A stretch of DNA of 64,000 nt from Rhizobium favelukesii (GTDB taxonomy: Bacteria > Pseudomonadota > Alphaproteobacteria > Rhizobiales > Rhizobiaceae), in contig NZ_HG916852.1 of NCBI RefSeq assembly GCF_000577275.2, forward strand, positions 3,165,001-3,229,000, read 5' to 3'. The translations under genes were made by a program, and so were the position numbers. Under the pieces are notes generated by a model. The model ran no database searches, was not told where the DNA came from, and was given only the letters and a program-made list of their open reading frames with translations. Positions 43,774 through 51,767 of this stretch are shown piece after piece. The stretch's first letter is position 1; every line of letters begins with the position of its first letter.

Positions 43774-46131
43774 ATGAACCAACGGAACCTGACCTTGCAC
43801 AGTTCTCTGCCCAAAGCGGCCGACGATTCCGATTCATTCATCGACATCGATCGCCTGATCGCCATTGTCATTCGCCGCGCCGGGTCGGTGGCGCTCTGCG
43901 TTGCTGCGACAGTGACGCTCGCTGTTGTCTATCTGCTCTTCGCCACAGCGCAGTACACGTCGATGACGCAGATCCTGCTCGACGACGATATTGCGAAATA
44001 CGCGCAGGATCCGACGCCGGCGGCCAGCGCACAGCAGGTCGACATGCAGATCGCCAGCGCCGTCGAAATCCTGAAGTCGAACGAGCTCGCGCTTCGCGTG
44101 GTCGATGCCGAGAAGCTTCAGGATAACGAAACAATCCTCGATCCTGCGCAGTCGCCGGCCGCGCTGATCAAGTCCGGGATGAAGCTGATTGTGAGCGCAT
44201 TGGCACCTGGCGGGCCGCCGGCTGCGGAAGACGATGCTCGCAACGCCCGCCGCCAGAAGGCGGCCGCTTTGCTGCAGGACGCGGTGGCTGTATCCCGTGT
44301 CAACCGCAGCTCTGTTCTGGCGGTTTCGTTCCGTTCGACCGACAAGCTCCTCGCCGCGCGGATCACGAAGGCTTACGCGAACGCTTATCTGAACGATCAG
44401 TTGAATGCCAACTTCGACGCGACGGAAAGCGCCTCGGTCTGGCTGCAGCAGCGTCTCGCCGATCTTCGCGAGCGGTCGCAGCAGGCAGCCCTCGATGTGG
44501 CGAAGTTCAAGTCTGCGAACGGGCTGACATCGGCCAATGGTGAGCTGATGTCCGAACAGCAGCTTGCCGACCTCAACAAGCAGTTGATCGTCGCCCAGGC
44601 AGACAGTGCCAGCGCTTCGGCCCGCTACAACCAATTCAAGTCGATCGTTGATCTTGGTCCCGACAGCGCCGTCAACAACGCGGCAATCTCGTCCGGCCAG
44701 ACGGACAATACGGTGATCCAGGATCTGCGCACCCGTTACATCTCGGTGAACAAGCGCGAGCAGGAGGTCACGACAAACTTCGGCGAAGACCACCCGCAAG
44801 CCGTCGCTCTGCGTGCCGAAAAGCAGGACCTGACCCGCCAGATCTATCAGGAACTCCAGCAGTTGACGTCCAGTTACCGCAACGAGTTCGAAGTCGCCCG
44901 CTCACGGGAAGCCTCGCTCCGCCAGAACATCGAACATCTGACAGGCAAGAATTCGGAAGCCGACAGGTCGATCGTCCAGCTCAACGATCTCGAGCAACGG
45001 GCAACTGCCTTGAAGACACTCTACGAATCCTACCTCGGCAAGTACGAGGAGGCCTCGCAGCAACAGTCCTTCCCCATTGCCAAGGCTCGCGTGATCTCTG
45101 AGGCAGGCGTGCCGGTCTCGCCGTCCAGCCCGAAAAAGACCATGACGCTTGGCCTTGCCATCGTTCTCGGCCTGATGGCCGGCGGCGCGCTCACGGCATT
45201 CCAGGAATTCCGCGAACGCTTCTTCCGCGTCGAGGGCGACGTCAGGACGATCCTTGGCCTCAAATTCCTCGGCTATCTGCCGCTGATCGGCAAGCCGCCG
45301 CGGGAGGGCAAGCTCTTCCGGCCCCGTGCCAATCCTCCGCTGGACCCTGCCGAAGCGGCAGCCGATTCCGGCGCGACCTTCGAACGCATCATGCGTGTTG
45401 TCCTCGAAGCACCGCGCTCGATCTTCGCCGAAACCCTGCGCAATGCGAAGCTTGCGAGCGACGTCATGTTCCAGGGCAAATCGGACCGCGTTATCGGCGT
45501 CGTCTCGGCGATGCCGGGAGAAGGCAAGTCGACCACGGCCGCCAACTTCGCGGCGCTCCTCGCCTCCAGCGGCAAGCGCACGCTGCTCATCGACGCCGAC
45601 CTTCGCAACCCCGGCCTGACGCGCATGCTGAAGACACCGCCAAAGCAGGGGCTCGTCGAGGCGGTTCTTGGTGAGGTTCCGTGGGCAAGTGCCGTCAAGG
45701 TCGATCCTGTGACGAAGCTGGCAATCCTTCCGGTTCTGCCGAACGATCACCTCATGCACACCAGCGAGCTGCTTGCTTCGCAGGGCATGTTCAACCTCAT
45801 GGAAAATGCCCGCAAGATGTTCGACTACATCGTCGTCGACCTTGCGCCGCTCGGCCCCGTCATCGACGCCAAGGCATTTGCCCCACAGGTCGATGGCTTC
45901 CTGTTTGTGACCGAATGGGGCTCGACGCCGACATCCGTCGTGCGCGACCTTCTGAATGCCGAGCCGCAGATCAAGTCCAAGATTCTCGGCGTGATCCTCA
46001 ACAAGACCGACATGACCGAGCTCGGCAAGTTCACCAACTTCGGCGGCACGGAACGCTACCGCCATAAATATGTGAGCTACTACACGGAAGAGACGCCAAA
46101 GAAGCGGGAGCCAGCAAAAGCCGGCGCCTGA
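43774..46131 (+). CDS. exoP: Succinoglycan chain-length determinant / BY-kinase
   Basis: This 785-residue inner-membrane polysaccharide co-polymerase has a first membrane segment at about 37-58, a Wzz periplasmic domain with long coiled coils (about 190-440), and a second membrane segment at about 457-475 preceded by the proline-rich SPSSPKKTMTLG. A cytosolic tyrosine-kinase domain follows, with Walker A VSAMPGEGKSTTAANF (near 576-591), Walker A' LLIDADLRNPG, Walker B YIVVDLAPLGPV and a short tyrosine tail RYRHKYVSYYTEE. Length equals Sinorhizobium ExoP closely. It controls polymer length and export with ExoQ and ExoF. It is the last gene of the operon; its stop codon abuts that of a convergent phosphatase gene. 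Confidence 0.96.
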   Translation: MNQRNLTLHSSLPKAADDSDSFIDIDRLIAIVIRRAGSVALCVAATVTLAVVYLLFATAQYTSMTQILLDDDIAKYAQDPTPAASAQQVDMQIASAVEILKSNELALRVVDAEKLQDNETILDPAQSPAALIKSGMKLIVSALAPGGPPAAEDDARNARRQKAAALLQDAVAVSRVNRSSVLAVSFRSTDKLLAARITKAYANAYLNDQLNANFDATESASVWLQQRLADLRERSQQAALDVAKFKSANGLTSANGELMSEQQLADLNKQLIVAQADSASASARYNQFKSIVDLGPDSAVNNAAISSGQTDNTVIQDLRTRYISVNKREQEVTTNFGEDHPQAVALRAEKQDLTRQIYQELQQLTSSYRNEFEVARSREASLRQNIEHLTGKNSEADRSIVQLNDLEQRATALKTLYESYLGKYEEASQQQSFPIAKARVISEAGVPVSPSSPKKTMTLGLAIVLGLMAGGALTAFQEFRERFFRVEGDVRTILGLKFLGYLPLIGKPPREGKLFRPRANPPLDPAEAAADSGATFERIMRVVLEAPRSIFAETLRNAKLASDVMFQGKSDRVIGVVSAMPGEGKSTTAANFAALLASSGKRTLLIDADLRNPGLTRMLKTPPKQGLVEAVLGEVPWASAVKVDPVTKLAILPVLPNDHLMHTSELLASQGMFNLMENARKMFDYIVVDLAPLGPVIDAKAFAPQVDGFLFVTEWGSTPTSVVRDLLNAEPQIKSKILGVILNKTDMTELGKFTNFGGTERYRHKYVSYYTEETPKKREPAKAGA

Positions 46132-46869
46132 TCACGTCTGGAAAAGATGCACACGCCCCTTCCACAGCCTGGCAACCGTGAGTTTGCCGCTGTGGAAGGC
46201 GCCAGTGTCGAGGTTCAGCCTCTTCGGCAGGACCTCAGGTTCGTCGTTCGGCGTATGGCCGTGGACGATTACCTTCGGCAGCGGCCGACGGCTCTCGAAA
46301 AAGCGATGACGGATGAAGACGAGATCCTCGTCACTTTGCGCCTCGATCGGCAGCATCGGATCAATACCGGCGTGCACGAAGAGCACGCTAGGCGTATCGA
46401 CGAAAATCGGCAGGGAGCGCAGGAAATCCACATGCGGCTTCGGTATTGATTGCCTGATGAAGCCATCAAGCTTTGCTGCGGTCGAAAAAACCAGCGGCAA
46501 CTGCTCTGCGTCGAGGCCATAGGAGCGCAGCAGCGCATCCGACCCCATTCGCATCCAATCGGAAAAGGAGACCAGACCGTCGAGATAGTCGAGCATCGTA
46601 ATCTCATGGTTCCCGGTCAGGCAGATGCGGTCGAAATTCTCGGGAGGCGGCCCCATCAGGTGGGAGATGACTTGTGCTGATGACGGCCCGCGATCGATGT
46701 AATCGCCGAGCGTGATGATCAGCTTGCGCCCTGCAATGGCGGCGGCATCCTCGACGATTGCCTGCTCTGCCTTCTGCAGCAAGTCATGCCTGCCATGAAT
46801 GTCACCGATGGCGTAGATCGGAATGTCGCCGGGATCCAGTTTCAGCCGCTCACGGACCGTCGAAGGCAT
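46132..46869 (-). CDS. Metallophosphatase family protein (PrpA/ApaH-like)
   Basis: This 245-residue soluble phosphoesterase contains the calcineurin-like metal motifs GDIHGRHD (22-29), GDYIDRGPSS (55-64), GNHE (86-89), an FVHAG loop near 164-168 and HGHTP (203-207). It resembles protein serine/threonine phosphatases and ApaH-type nucleotide hydrolases; the sequence alone does not separate them. It is convergent with exoP with no base between the stop codons and sits where exoN would lie near in other genomes. A role in exopolysaccharide control is not shown. The region 46870-47028 upstream has no other gene. Confidence 0.87.
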   Translation of the reverse strand: MPSTVRERLKLDPGDIPIYAIGDIHGRHDLLQKAEQAIVEDAAAIAGRKLIITLGDYIDRGPSSAQVISHLMGPPPENFDRICLTGNHEITMLDYLDGLVSFSDWMRMGSDALLRSYGLDAEQLPLVFSTAAKLDGFIRQSIPKPHVDFLRSLPIFVDTPSVLFVHAGIDPMLPIEAQSDEDLVFIRHRFFESRRPLPKVIVHGHTPNDEPEVLPKRLNLDTGAFHSGKLTVARLWKGRVHLFQT

Positions 46870-47028
46870 GTTGAACCTCTCATTGCGAGCATCGAAGCGT
46901 CGCTACGCTTCGCATTGGTGCAATCAAGCGACAATAAAATCCAATCGCTCGTGCATTCGTAGAAAAACGCGCCTTATCATTGCACCCGCGATCCATCAAT
47001 CCTAGAGGCTCAACTGATTGGAGGAGCA

Positions 47029-48132
47029 ATGGGAACCGTATCGCGGTTTGCCGACCGGGCAAGACCAGCCGCGCACCGCATCGAAAGCGAGGAAGAGGCG
47101 ATCGCCACTGCGCGCCGGCTTGCTGCGGACTTCGCGCTGCAGGCGAGCGAGCGTGACATCAACCGCGTCTTTCCTCGTGCGGAGCTCGACGCCCTTTTCC
47201 AGTCAGGACTGACAGCCGTGACGGTTCCACCAGAGAATGAGGGGCTGGATGTCGCCAATGCGCTCCTCGGCGAGATTGTCGCCATCATCGCGGAAGGCGA
47301 TTCTTCGATCGGGGAATGCCTCGAGCATCACTTCACCGTGCTGGAAGAGCTCAGGAATGAACCGAACGAGGAGCGAAGGGCCCTCCTCTTCGTTCGCGCC
47401 CTTGCTGGCGATCATTTCGTGGCAGCAACCTTTGCTGAAGCGGGCGCGGCGGTCCCCTCTGGCGTCCGCTATCAATTGAGCGGCCGAAGCTTGCGCGTGC
47501 CCGGCATCCTGTTTGCCGATTGGATCGCCGCCGACGCGATCGACACGCAGGGGCAAGCGGTCCGCTTCCACCTGCCTTGCGACACCGCGGGGCTGCAGAT
47601 CATCGATGACTGGGATGGTTTCGGGCAAAGGACCAACGGCGCCGGATCCGCAGTTGCCAATGGCGTCATCGGAAACGGCGAAGCAGTGGCGGATAATCGC
47701 CACCAGCCTCACACGACCAGTTCGGCCCTGGCCGCCCTCCTCCATGCTGGGACGGACCTCGGCATCGCGCGAGCCGCCCTTGCCAGTCTTCGGGAAGCGC
47801 CGCGTTCGGCCGGGGTTGGAAAACTTGCACTTTCCGTGCAGGCGACGGCTGCGCTCCTGGAAAGCGCGGGCGGCAAATTGGACTTCGCGCAGGTGAGCCC
47901 CTCGACAGGCGGGACCGAAGCTGCCTTCTTCTCCGCGTCAGCCGCCAGCATCACCGCAAGCAGGACGGCGCTCGACGTCGCCAACGCACTGTTCGAACTG
48001 TCCGGTAACGGCGCGACAAGCATCGGCCGGAATCTCGATCGGCATTGGAGAAACGCACGAATCCGCGCAAATGATGCGGCCGCCGACGATCTCTACCGGG
48101 CGGCCGCGGCGCATTATTTCGGCGACGGCTGA
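47029..48132 (+). CDS. Acyl-CoA dehydrogenase-fold oxidoreductase (DszC/SfnC-like group)
   Basis: This 367-residue protein has a helical N terminus (IATARRLAADFALQASERD), then the FADH-fold middle region (HFVAATFAEAGAAVPSG, LRVPGILFADWIAADAID, WDGFGQRTNGAGS) and a C-terminal helical bundle ending in NLDRHWRNARIRA. Members of this branch are often flavin-dependent monooxygenases acting on sulfones or similar compounds rather than acyl-CoA dehydrogenases, and I see no clear CoA-type catalytic glutamate. GGAGGAG lies six bases before the ATG. It is convergent with a four-cysteine Rrf2 regulator gene (gap four bases), which hints at a sulfur or redox link. Substrate unknown. Confidence 0.72.
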   Translation: MGTVSRFADRARPAAHRIESEEEAIATARRLAADFALQASERDINRVFPRAELDALFQSGLTAVTVPPENEGLDVANALLGEIVAIIAEGDSSIGECLEHHFTVLEELRNEPNEERRALLFVRALAGDHFVAATFAEAGAAVPSGVRYQLSGRSLRVPGILFADWIAADAIDTQGQAVRFHLPCDTAGLQIIDDWDGFGQRTNGAGSAVANGVIGNGEAVADNRHQPHTTSSALAALLHAGTDLGIARAALASLREAPRSAGVGKLALSVQATAALLESAGGKLDFAQVSPSTGGTEAAFFSASAASITASRTALDVANALFELSGNGATSIGRNLDRHWRNARIRANDAAADDLYRAAAAHYFGDG

Positions 48133-48136
48133 TGCC

Positions 48137-48601
48137 TCAATTGGCGAGAGAAATGGCGACTTCCTCGTCGGCACCGTCCAGCTTGTTGCCGGATGCGACG
48201 AATTGCTCGAGCGTCATGTTGTCGAGAATATCGGCGATCGCGTCCCGGACCTCGGTCATGGAGCGCCGCACCTGACAGTTTTCGGGATCGGAACAGTCGT
48301 CGCAGGCTTCGAAAGCCGTGCGGCTGGCACATCGAATAGGTGCCAAGGGGCCGTCGAGTGTGCGGATAACATGACCGATGCGAATTTCGGAGGCCGGACG
48401 CGACAGCGAGTAGCCGCCGCCCGGGCCTTTCTTCGATCGAAGAATGCCGACATTTCGCAATTCCAGAAGAATCGTATCGAGGAATTTCTTCGGAATATTG
48501 TTGCGCGAGGCAACGTCGTTGATGAAGGCCGTTTCACCGGGCGCGAGCCGCGCCAAGTCAACCAGCGCCTTCAACCCATACTTTCCCTTTTTCGTCAGCA
48601 T
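48137..48601 (-). CDS. Rrf2-family regulator with four C-terminal cysteines
   Basis: This 154-residue winged-helix regulator starts MLTKKGKYGLKALVDLARL. The recognition helix region is DVASRNNIPKKFLDTILLEL and the wing is RSKKGPGGGYSLSRP. Cysteines 91, 100, 103 and 109 (CASRTAFEACDDCSDPENC) suit a [Fe-S] cluster or thiol sensor. It is not the classic RirA or IscR sequence as I know them. It lies divergent from a LysR gene (196 bases) and convergent with the acyl-CoA dehydrogenase-like gene. A sulfur, iron or redox signal is inferred from the cysteines only. Confidence 0.87.
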   Translation of the reverse strand: MLTKKGKYGLKALVDLARLAPGETAFINDVASRNNIPKKFLDTILLELRNVGILRSKKGPGGGYSLSRPASEIRIGHVIRTLDGPLAPIRCASRTAFEACDDCSDPENCQVRRSMTEVRDAIADILDNMTLEQFVASGNKLDGADEEVAISLAN

Positions 48602-48797
48602 TTTCTGTTGCCTTAAGCCCCCGGTACTCCGTCCCCATTATCCAGCAAATAACGCCAAAACCGTGAACACACAAGAAATAGCTATTATTTATATAGTTTA
48701 TATTCGACTTCGGCTTGCCCACAGACACCTCGGGTGGTTGCGCCCGACTTCACCGCACAATAGTCTTTCCTGGTTTCAAGCAACCGTTGAAAATCCG

Positions 48798-49727
48798 ATG
48801 GAAACGCTGGCAAATCTGGAGTCCTTTGTCCGCAGCGCCGAACTCGGTGGATTTTCCGCTGCAGCGCGCCGCCTTTCCGTCACGCCCGCGGCCGTCAGTC
48901 GCAATGTCGCGATGCTCGAGGCCAATCTCGGTGTTCGCCTGTTTCAGCGCAGTACGCGCAAGCTCACGTTGACCGAGGCGGGCGAACGCTTCTTCGCCGC
49001 CATCCGCGATGATCTGGCAAACCTGCAGAGTGCCATTGCCGCCGTGGCGACCGATCGAGGCGAACCGTCCGGCGTCCTCAAGGTCAGCATGAGCCCGGCC
49101 TTTGGCACCGGCTATGTCCTGCCGTTGCTGCCGGATTTCCTGGAACGCTATCCGCTTGTGAAGCCGGAATGGATGTTCGAGAACCGCCAGGTCGATCTCA
49201 TTTCCGAAGGCTATGATGCCGCGATCGGCGGCGGCTTCGAACTAACGCCCGGTGTCATCGCCCGAACGCTTGCCCCCGCTCATCTCGTTGCTGTCGCCTC
49301 CCCTGCATACATGAAGGGCCACGTTCCGCCATTTGATCCAGCCGGGCTCTCCGTGCTCGACGGCATCGTTATGCGGTCCAGCCGCACCGGCCGTCTCCGT
49401 CACTGGGCGATGCGCAACGTCGCCGGCGATGAGATGCCTGCAGCGTTACCGGAAAAGGTCGTCGTCAACGATCCCGTGGCCATGTGTCAGCTTGCCCTGC
49501 TCGGCCTCGGCGTCGCGATGATTGCAACCGCAGATGCCCTGCCCTTTCTTCAACGTGGCGAACTCGTGCGTCTGGTTCCGAACTGGTATGCCGATGCCGG
49601 GCCAATTTCGCTCTACTACGCAAATCGAACATTGCTGCCGGCAAAGACCCGCGCCTTCATCGACTTCATCACCGATCGCTTCCAGAAGGACCGTTTGGCC
49701 GAGCGTTTTGCCGGGAGCCTTGGCTAG
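48798..49727 (+). CDS. LysR-family transcriptional regulator
   Basis: This 309-residue regulator starts METLANLESFVRSAELGGF. The helix-turn-helix lies in AARRLSVTPAAVSRNVAMLE and LFQRSTRKLTLTEAG, with the sensor domain from about residue 92 (GVLKVSMSPAFGTGYVLPLL, YDAAIGGGFELTPG). ATG 48798 is used because the LysR motif begins there; the long in-frame reading upstream crosses the Rrf2 gene on the other strand. It diverges from the Rrf2 gene and is followed, three bases after its stop, by the end of an opposed cyclase pseudogene. Its target is unknown; the Rrf2 gene is a candidate. Confidence 0.9.
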   Translation: METLANLESFVRSAELGGFSAAARRLSVTPAAVSRNVAMLEANLGVRLFQRSTRKLTLTEAGERFFAAIRDDLANLQSAIAAVATDRGEPSGVLKVSMSPAFGTGYVLPLLPDFLERYPLVKPEWMFENRQVDLISEGYDAAIGGGFELTPGVIARTLAPAHLVAVASPAYMKGHVPPFDPAGLSVLDGIVMRSSRTGRLRHWAMRNVAGDEMPAALPEKVVVNDPVAMCQLALLGLGVAMIATADALPFLQRGELVRLVPNWYADAGPISLYYANRTLLPAKTRAFIDFITDRFQKDRLAERFAGSLG

Positions 49728-49729
49728 GT

Positions 49730-50086
49730 TCATGCCTCCGGCGAGCGAAAAAGTGCCACCTTCTGCGGAAACCCGTTGAGTGTGTGCCAGCCGGCCGAGA
49801 CGGCTTCGGCCTGCGCCTCTTTCGGGAGCGCGTCGGACATCAGGAGCCGAACGCGAAGATCTCCGCACGTTGTCTGGATGCGGCTGACGCGAGTGACGTC
49901 GGGGCCGATCAGCGTGAAGTCGAGGCGACGGCTGGAACCGATATTGCCCTAGCTGACCTCGCCACGGTGCAAGGCAATGCCGACGCTGACAGCAATCTCG
50001 CCGAACTGGAACCGATCGACCTCTCGCAGAATGTCCCTGGCGGCGATCAATGCCGACGTGCTGCTGGGGTGGTCGCGTCGGGTCAC
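49730..50086 (-). pseudogene. Truncated adenylate/guanylate cyclase with internal stop
   Basis: The minus strand reads SALIAARDILREVDRFQFGE then IAVSVGIALHRGEVS, a TAG stop (49951-49949), then GNIGSSRRLDFTLIGPDVTR, VSRIQTTCGDLRVRLLMSD and a tail to the stop at 49730. This is the C-terminal half of a class III cyclase catalytic domain; the family normally has GxVxYGNIGS, so a single base change (TAT to TAG) explains the stop. The N-terminal half and any sensory domain are missing. Just upstream, a start with a good ribosome site at 50136 opens a 17-codon frame (MVEFPRKEAFEVAGEAE) that ends near 50083 and may be unrelated debris. Confidence 0.75.
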
Positions 50087-50271
50087 TCGGCTTCCCCGGC
50101 GACCTCGAATGCTTCCTTGCGGGGAAATTCGACCATTGTCCTTCTCCTGTGACTTGCCTCGCCACGCGAGGTCAAATTCGATGAGATGGACAATGCGCTG
50201 TCACGTGCGTTCTGATAATCTGCTCAAATCGGGAAGGATCATCAACTCAGAGCGGATAATCGGAGAACCCA

Positions 50272-51174
50272 ATGGACCGGCTGACAAGCCTCACAGTCTT
50301 TGGTCGCGTGGTGGAGTGCGGCGGCTTCTCTGCGGCCGCACGCCGTCTCAACATGTCGGTGACGATGGTCGGCAACCACGTACAGTCCCTCGAGGACAGG
50401 CTGGGTGTCAGGCTACTCAACCGCACGACGCGCAAGGTCAGCCTCACGGAAACCGGCAAGTATTACTATGAACGCTCGGCCCAGATCCTGGCCGATCTCG
50501 AGGAAGCCGACAGTACCGCAGGAGCGTTGAGCTCTACGCCGCGTGGTACCCTCAAGATCTATACCAGCACGGCCATCGTCCGCTTCCTTCTGCCGGTGGT
50601 CAGCGAGTATCTCGAGCTCTACCCGTCGATCGCCCTCGATATGAATATTGGGGAACGGATGATCGATATGGTCGAGGAAGGTTATGATCTGGTGATCCGC
50701 ACCATACCGCCGCCGGACTCGAGCCTCGTTGTCCGGAAGCTGACGCCTTGGCGGCACATCCTTGTGTGTTCGCCAAGCTATCTTGAGAGCCATCCGATAC
50801 CGCAGGTCCCGGCGGATTTGGCCAACCACAACTGCCTTCAGTACACCTATTACCCCTATGGAGACGAATGGCGCTTTGAAGGCGCCGATGGCGCCCAGGC
50901 GAGCGTGAAGATCGGTGGCAACGTCGTATCGAACAGCGCCGAGACGCTACGGCACCTCACGACGACGGGCCAGGGCATCTTCCTGGCGCCGAGTTTCGTT
51001 GTGTTCGACGACATCGCGTCGGGACGATTCGTCCGGATGATGCCCGACTACCGCGCTGTCGAGTTCAGCATCAACGCCGTCTATCCGAACCGCAGTCACT
51101 TGCCGACGAAAGTGCGCCTGTTCATCGACCTGCTCGCAGAGCGCTTTGCGGAGCACCGGAAATGGATGACGTAG
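50272..51174 (+). CDS. LysR-family transcriptional regulator
   Basis: This 300-residue regulator starts MDRLTSLTVFGRVVECGGF, with helix-turn-helix AARRLNMSVTMVGNHVQSLE and LLNRTTRKVSLTETG, and a sensor domain from about 90 (GTLKIYTSTAIVRFLLPVV, YDLVIRTIPPPDS). It stands downstream of the decayed cyclase gene and abuts, stop to stop, a small membrane protein gene on the other strand. No obvious target is divergent from it, since the upstream gene is a pseudogene; it may be an orphan regulator. Confidence 0.9.
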   Translation: MDRLTSLTVFGRVVECGGFSAAARRLNMSVTMVGNHVQSLEDRLGVRLLNRTTRKVSLTETGKYYYERSAQILADLEEADSTAGALSSTPRGTLKIYTSTAIVRFLLPVVSEYLELYPSIALDMNIGERMIDMVEEGYDLVIRTIPPPDSSLVVRKLTPWRHILVCSPSYLESHPIPQVPADLANHNCLQYTYYPYGDEWRFEGADGAQASVKIGGNVVSNSAETLRHLTTTGQGIFLAPSFVVFDDIASGRFVRMMPDYRAVEFSINAVYPNRSHLPTKVRLFIDLLAERFAEHRKWMT

Positions 51175-51432
51175 TCAGTTCGTGTTTTGCGTCGGCGGCG
51201 GCACGGTATTGGGGCTCGTGGCGCCTGCCGGCGCCTTCGGCGCGGGACTGGTCCCGCCGCCTGTCCAGACGTTGAATGCCAACACGACCATCGCCACCAC
51301 GAAGACGACGGCACCAAACAATGCCCAGGCTGAAAGGTTTCGCCCTTCCCTTGACAGCGCTTTTTCCTGCGCGTCGTAGGCCGTGTGCCGATCGGTAGAA
51401 TGATCGTCCGGCCTGTTGTCATTGGCGGTCAT
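51175..51432 (-). CDS. Small single-span membrane protein
   Basis: This 85-residue protein starts MTANDNRPDDHSTDRHTAYD at 51432. A charged cytosolic N terminus is followed by one membrane helix (ALFGAVVFVVAMVVLAFNVW, about 45-64) and a Pro/Thr/Ala-rich tail (APKAPAGATSPNTVPPP). Such low-complexity tails are common in rhizobial inner-membrane proteins of unknown function. Longer upstream reading is unlikely because its composition is unlike a protein. It ends exactly where the convergent LysR gene ends. No function is assigned. Confidence 0.7.
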   Translation of the reverse strand: MTANDNRPDDHSTDRHTAYDAQEKALSREGRNLSAWALFGAVVFVVAMVVLAFNVWTGGGTSPAPKAPAGATSPNTVPPPTQNTN

Positions 51433-51482
51433 CGTTGCACCTCTGGCAACAAAACGCGACCGCTGTCGGCGAGTTCCGGAGA

Positions 51483-51692
51483 TCAGAGCAGCGGATTGCG
51501 ACCCTGGGCGGCACTGAGGTTTAGTTCGCGGGCAATGTCCTCTGCATCTCTCTTGGTGAGGCCGACGAAATCCCTGCCGTCCGTTGCCGCAGGCAGGGAC
51601 GTCAAGGTGTCGACGATCGTCCACCCTCCACGCGGCTCCTGACGGATCTCGTAGCGGGGGAGATCTTCGAATGGACAAGGTTCATCTTCCAT
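51483..51692 (-). CDS. Conserved small hypothetical protein
   Basis: This 69-residue acidic protein reads MEDEPCPFEDLPRYEIRQEP, then GGWTIVDTLTSLPA and GLTKRDAEDIARELN. It looks like a compact soluble fold with a final helix. It lies on the same strand and between NAD synthetase (75 bases upstream) and the small membrane protein gene. I recognise the pattern as a rhizobial short hypothetical but cannot name a function. Confidence 0.6.
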   Translation of the reverse strand: MEDEPCPFEDLPRYEIRQEPRGGWTIVDTLTSLPAATDGRDFVGLTKRDAEDIARELNLSAAQGRNPLL

Positions 51693-51767
51693 GTGTTACC
51701 GCTAACTGTCATTCACATAACGGTATCTGCGGCGGCCAACAGCTTTTGCAAGCCGCTGTCGACAGCC

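Noticed and set aside
49446..50165. A 239-codon leftward open frame
   Set aside because: Its sequence is Arg/Ser/Pro-rich shadow; the meaningful leftward reading is the cyclase remnant in another frame.
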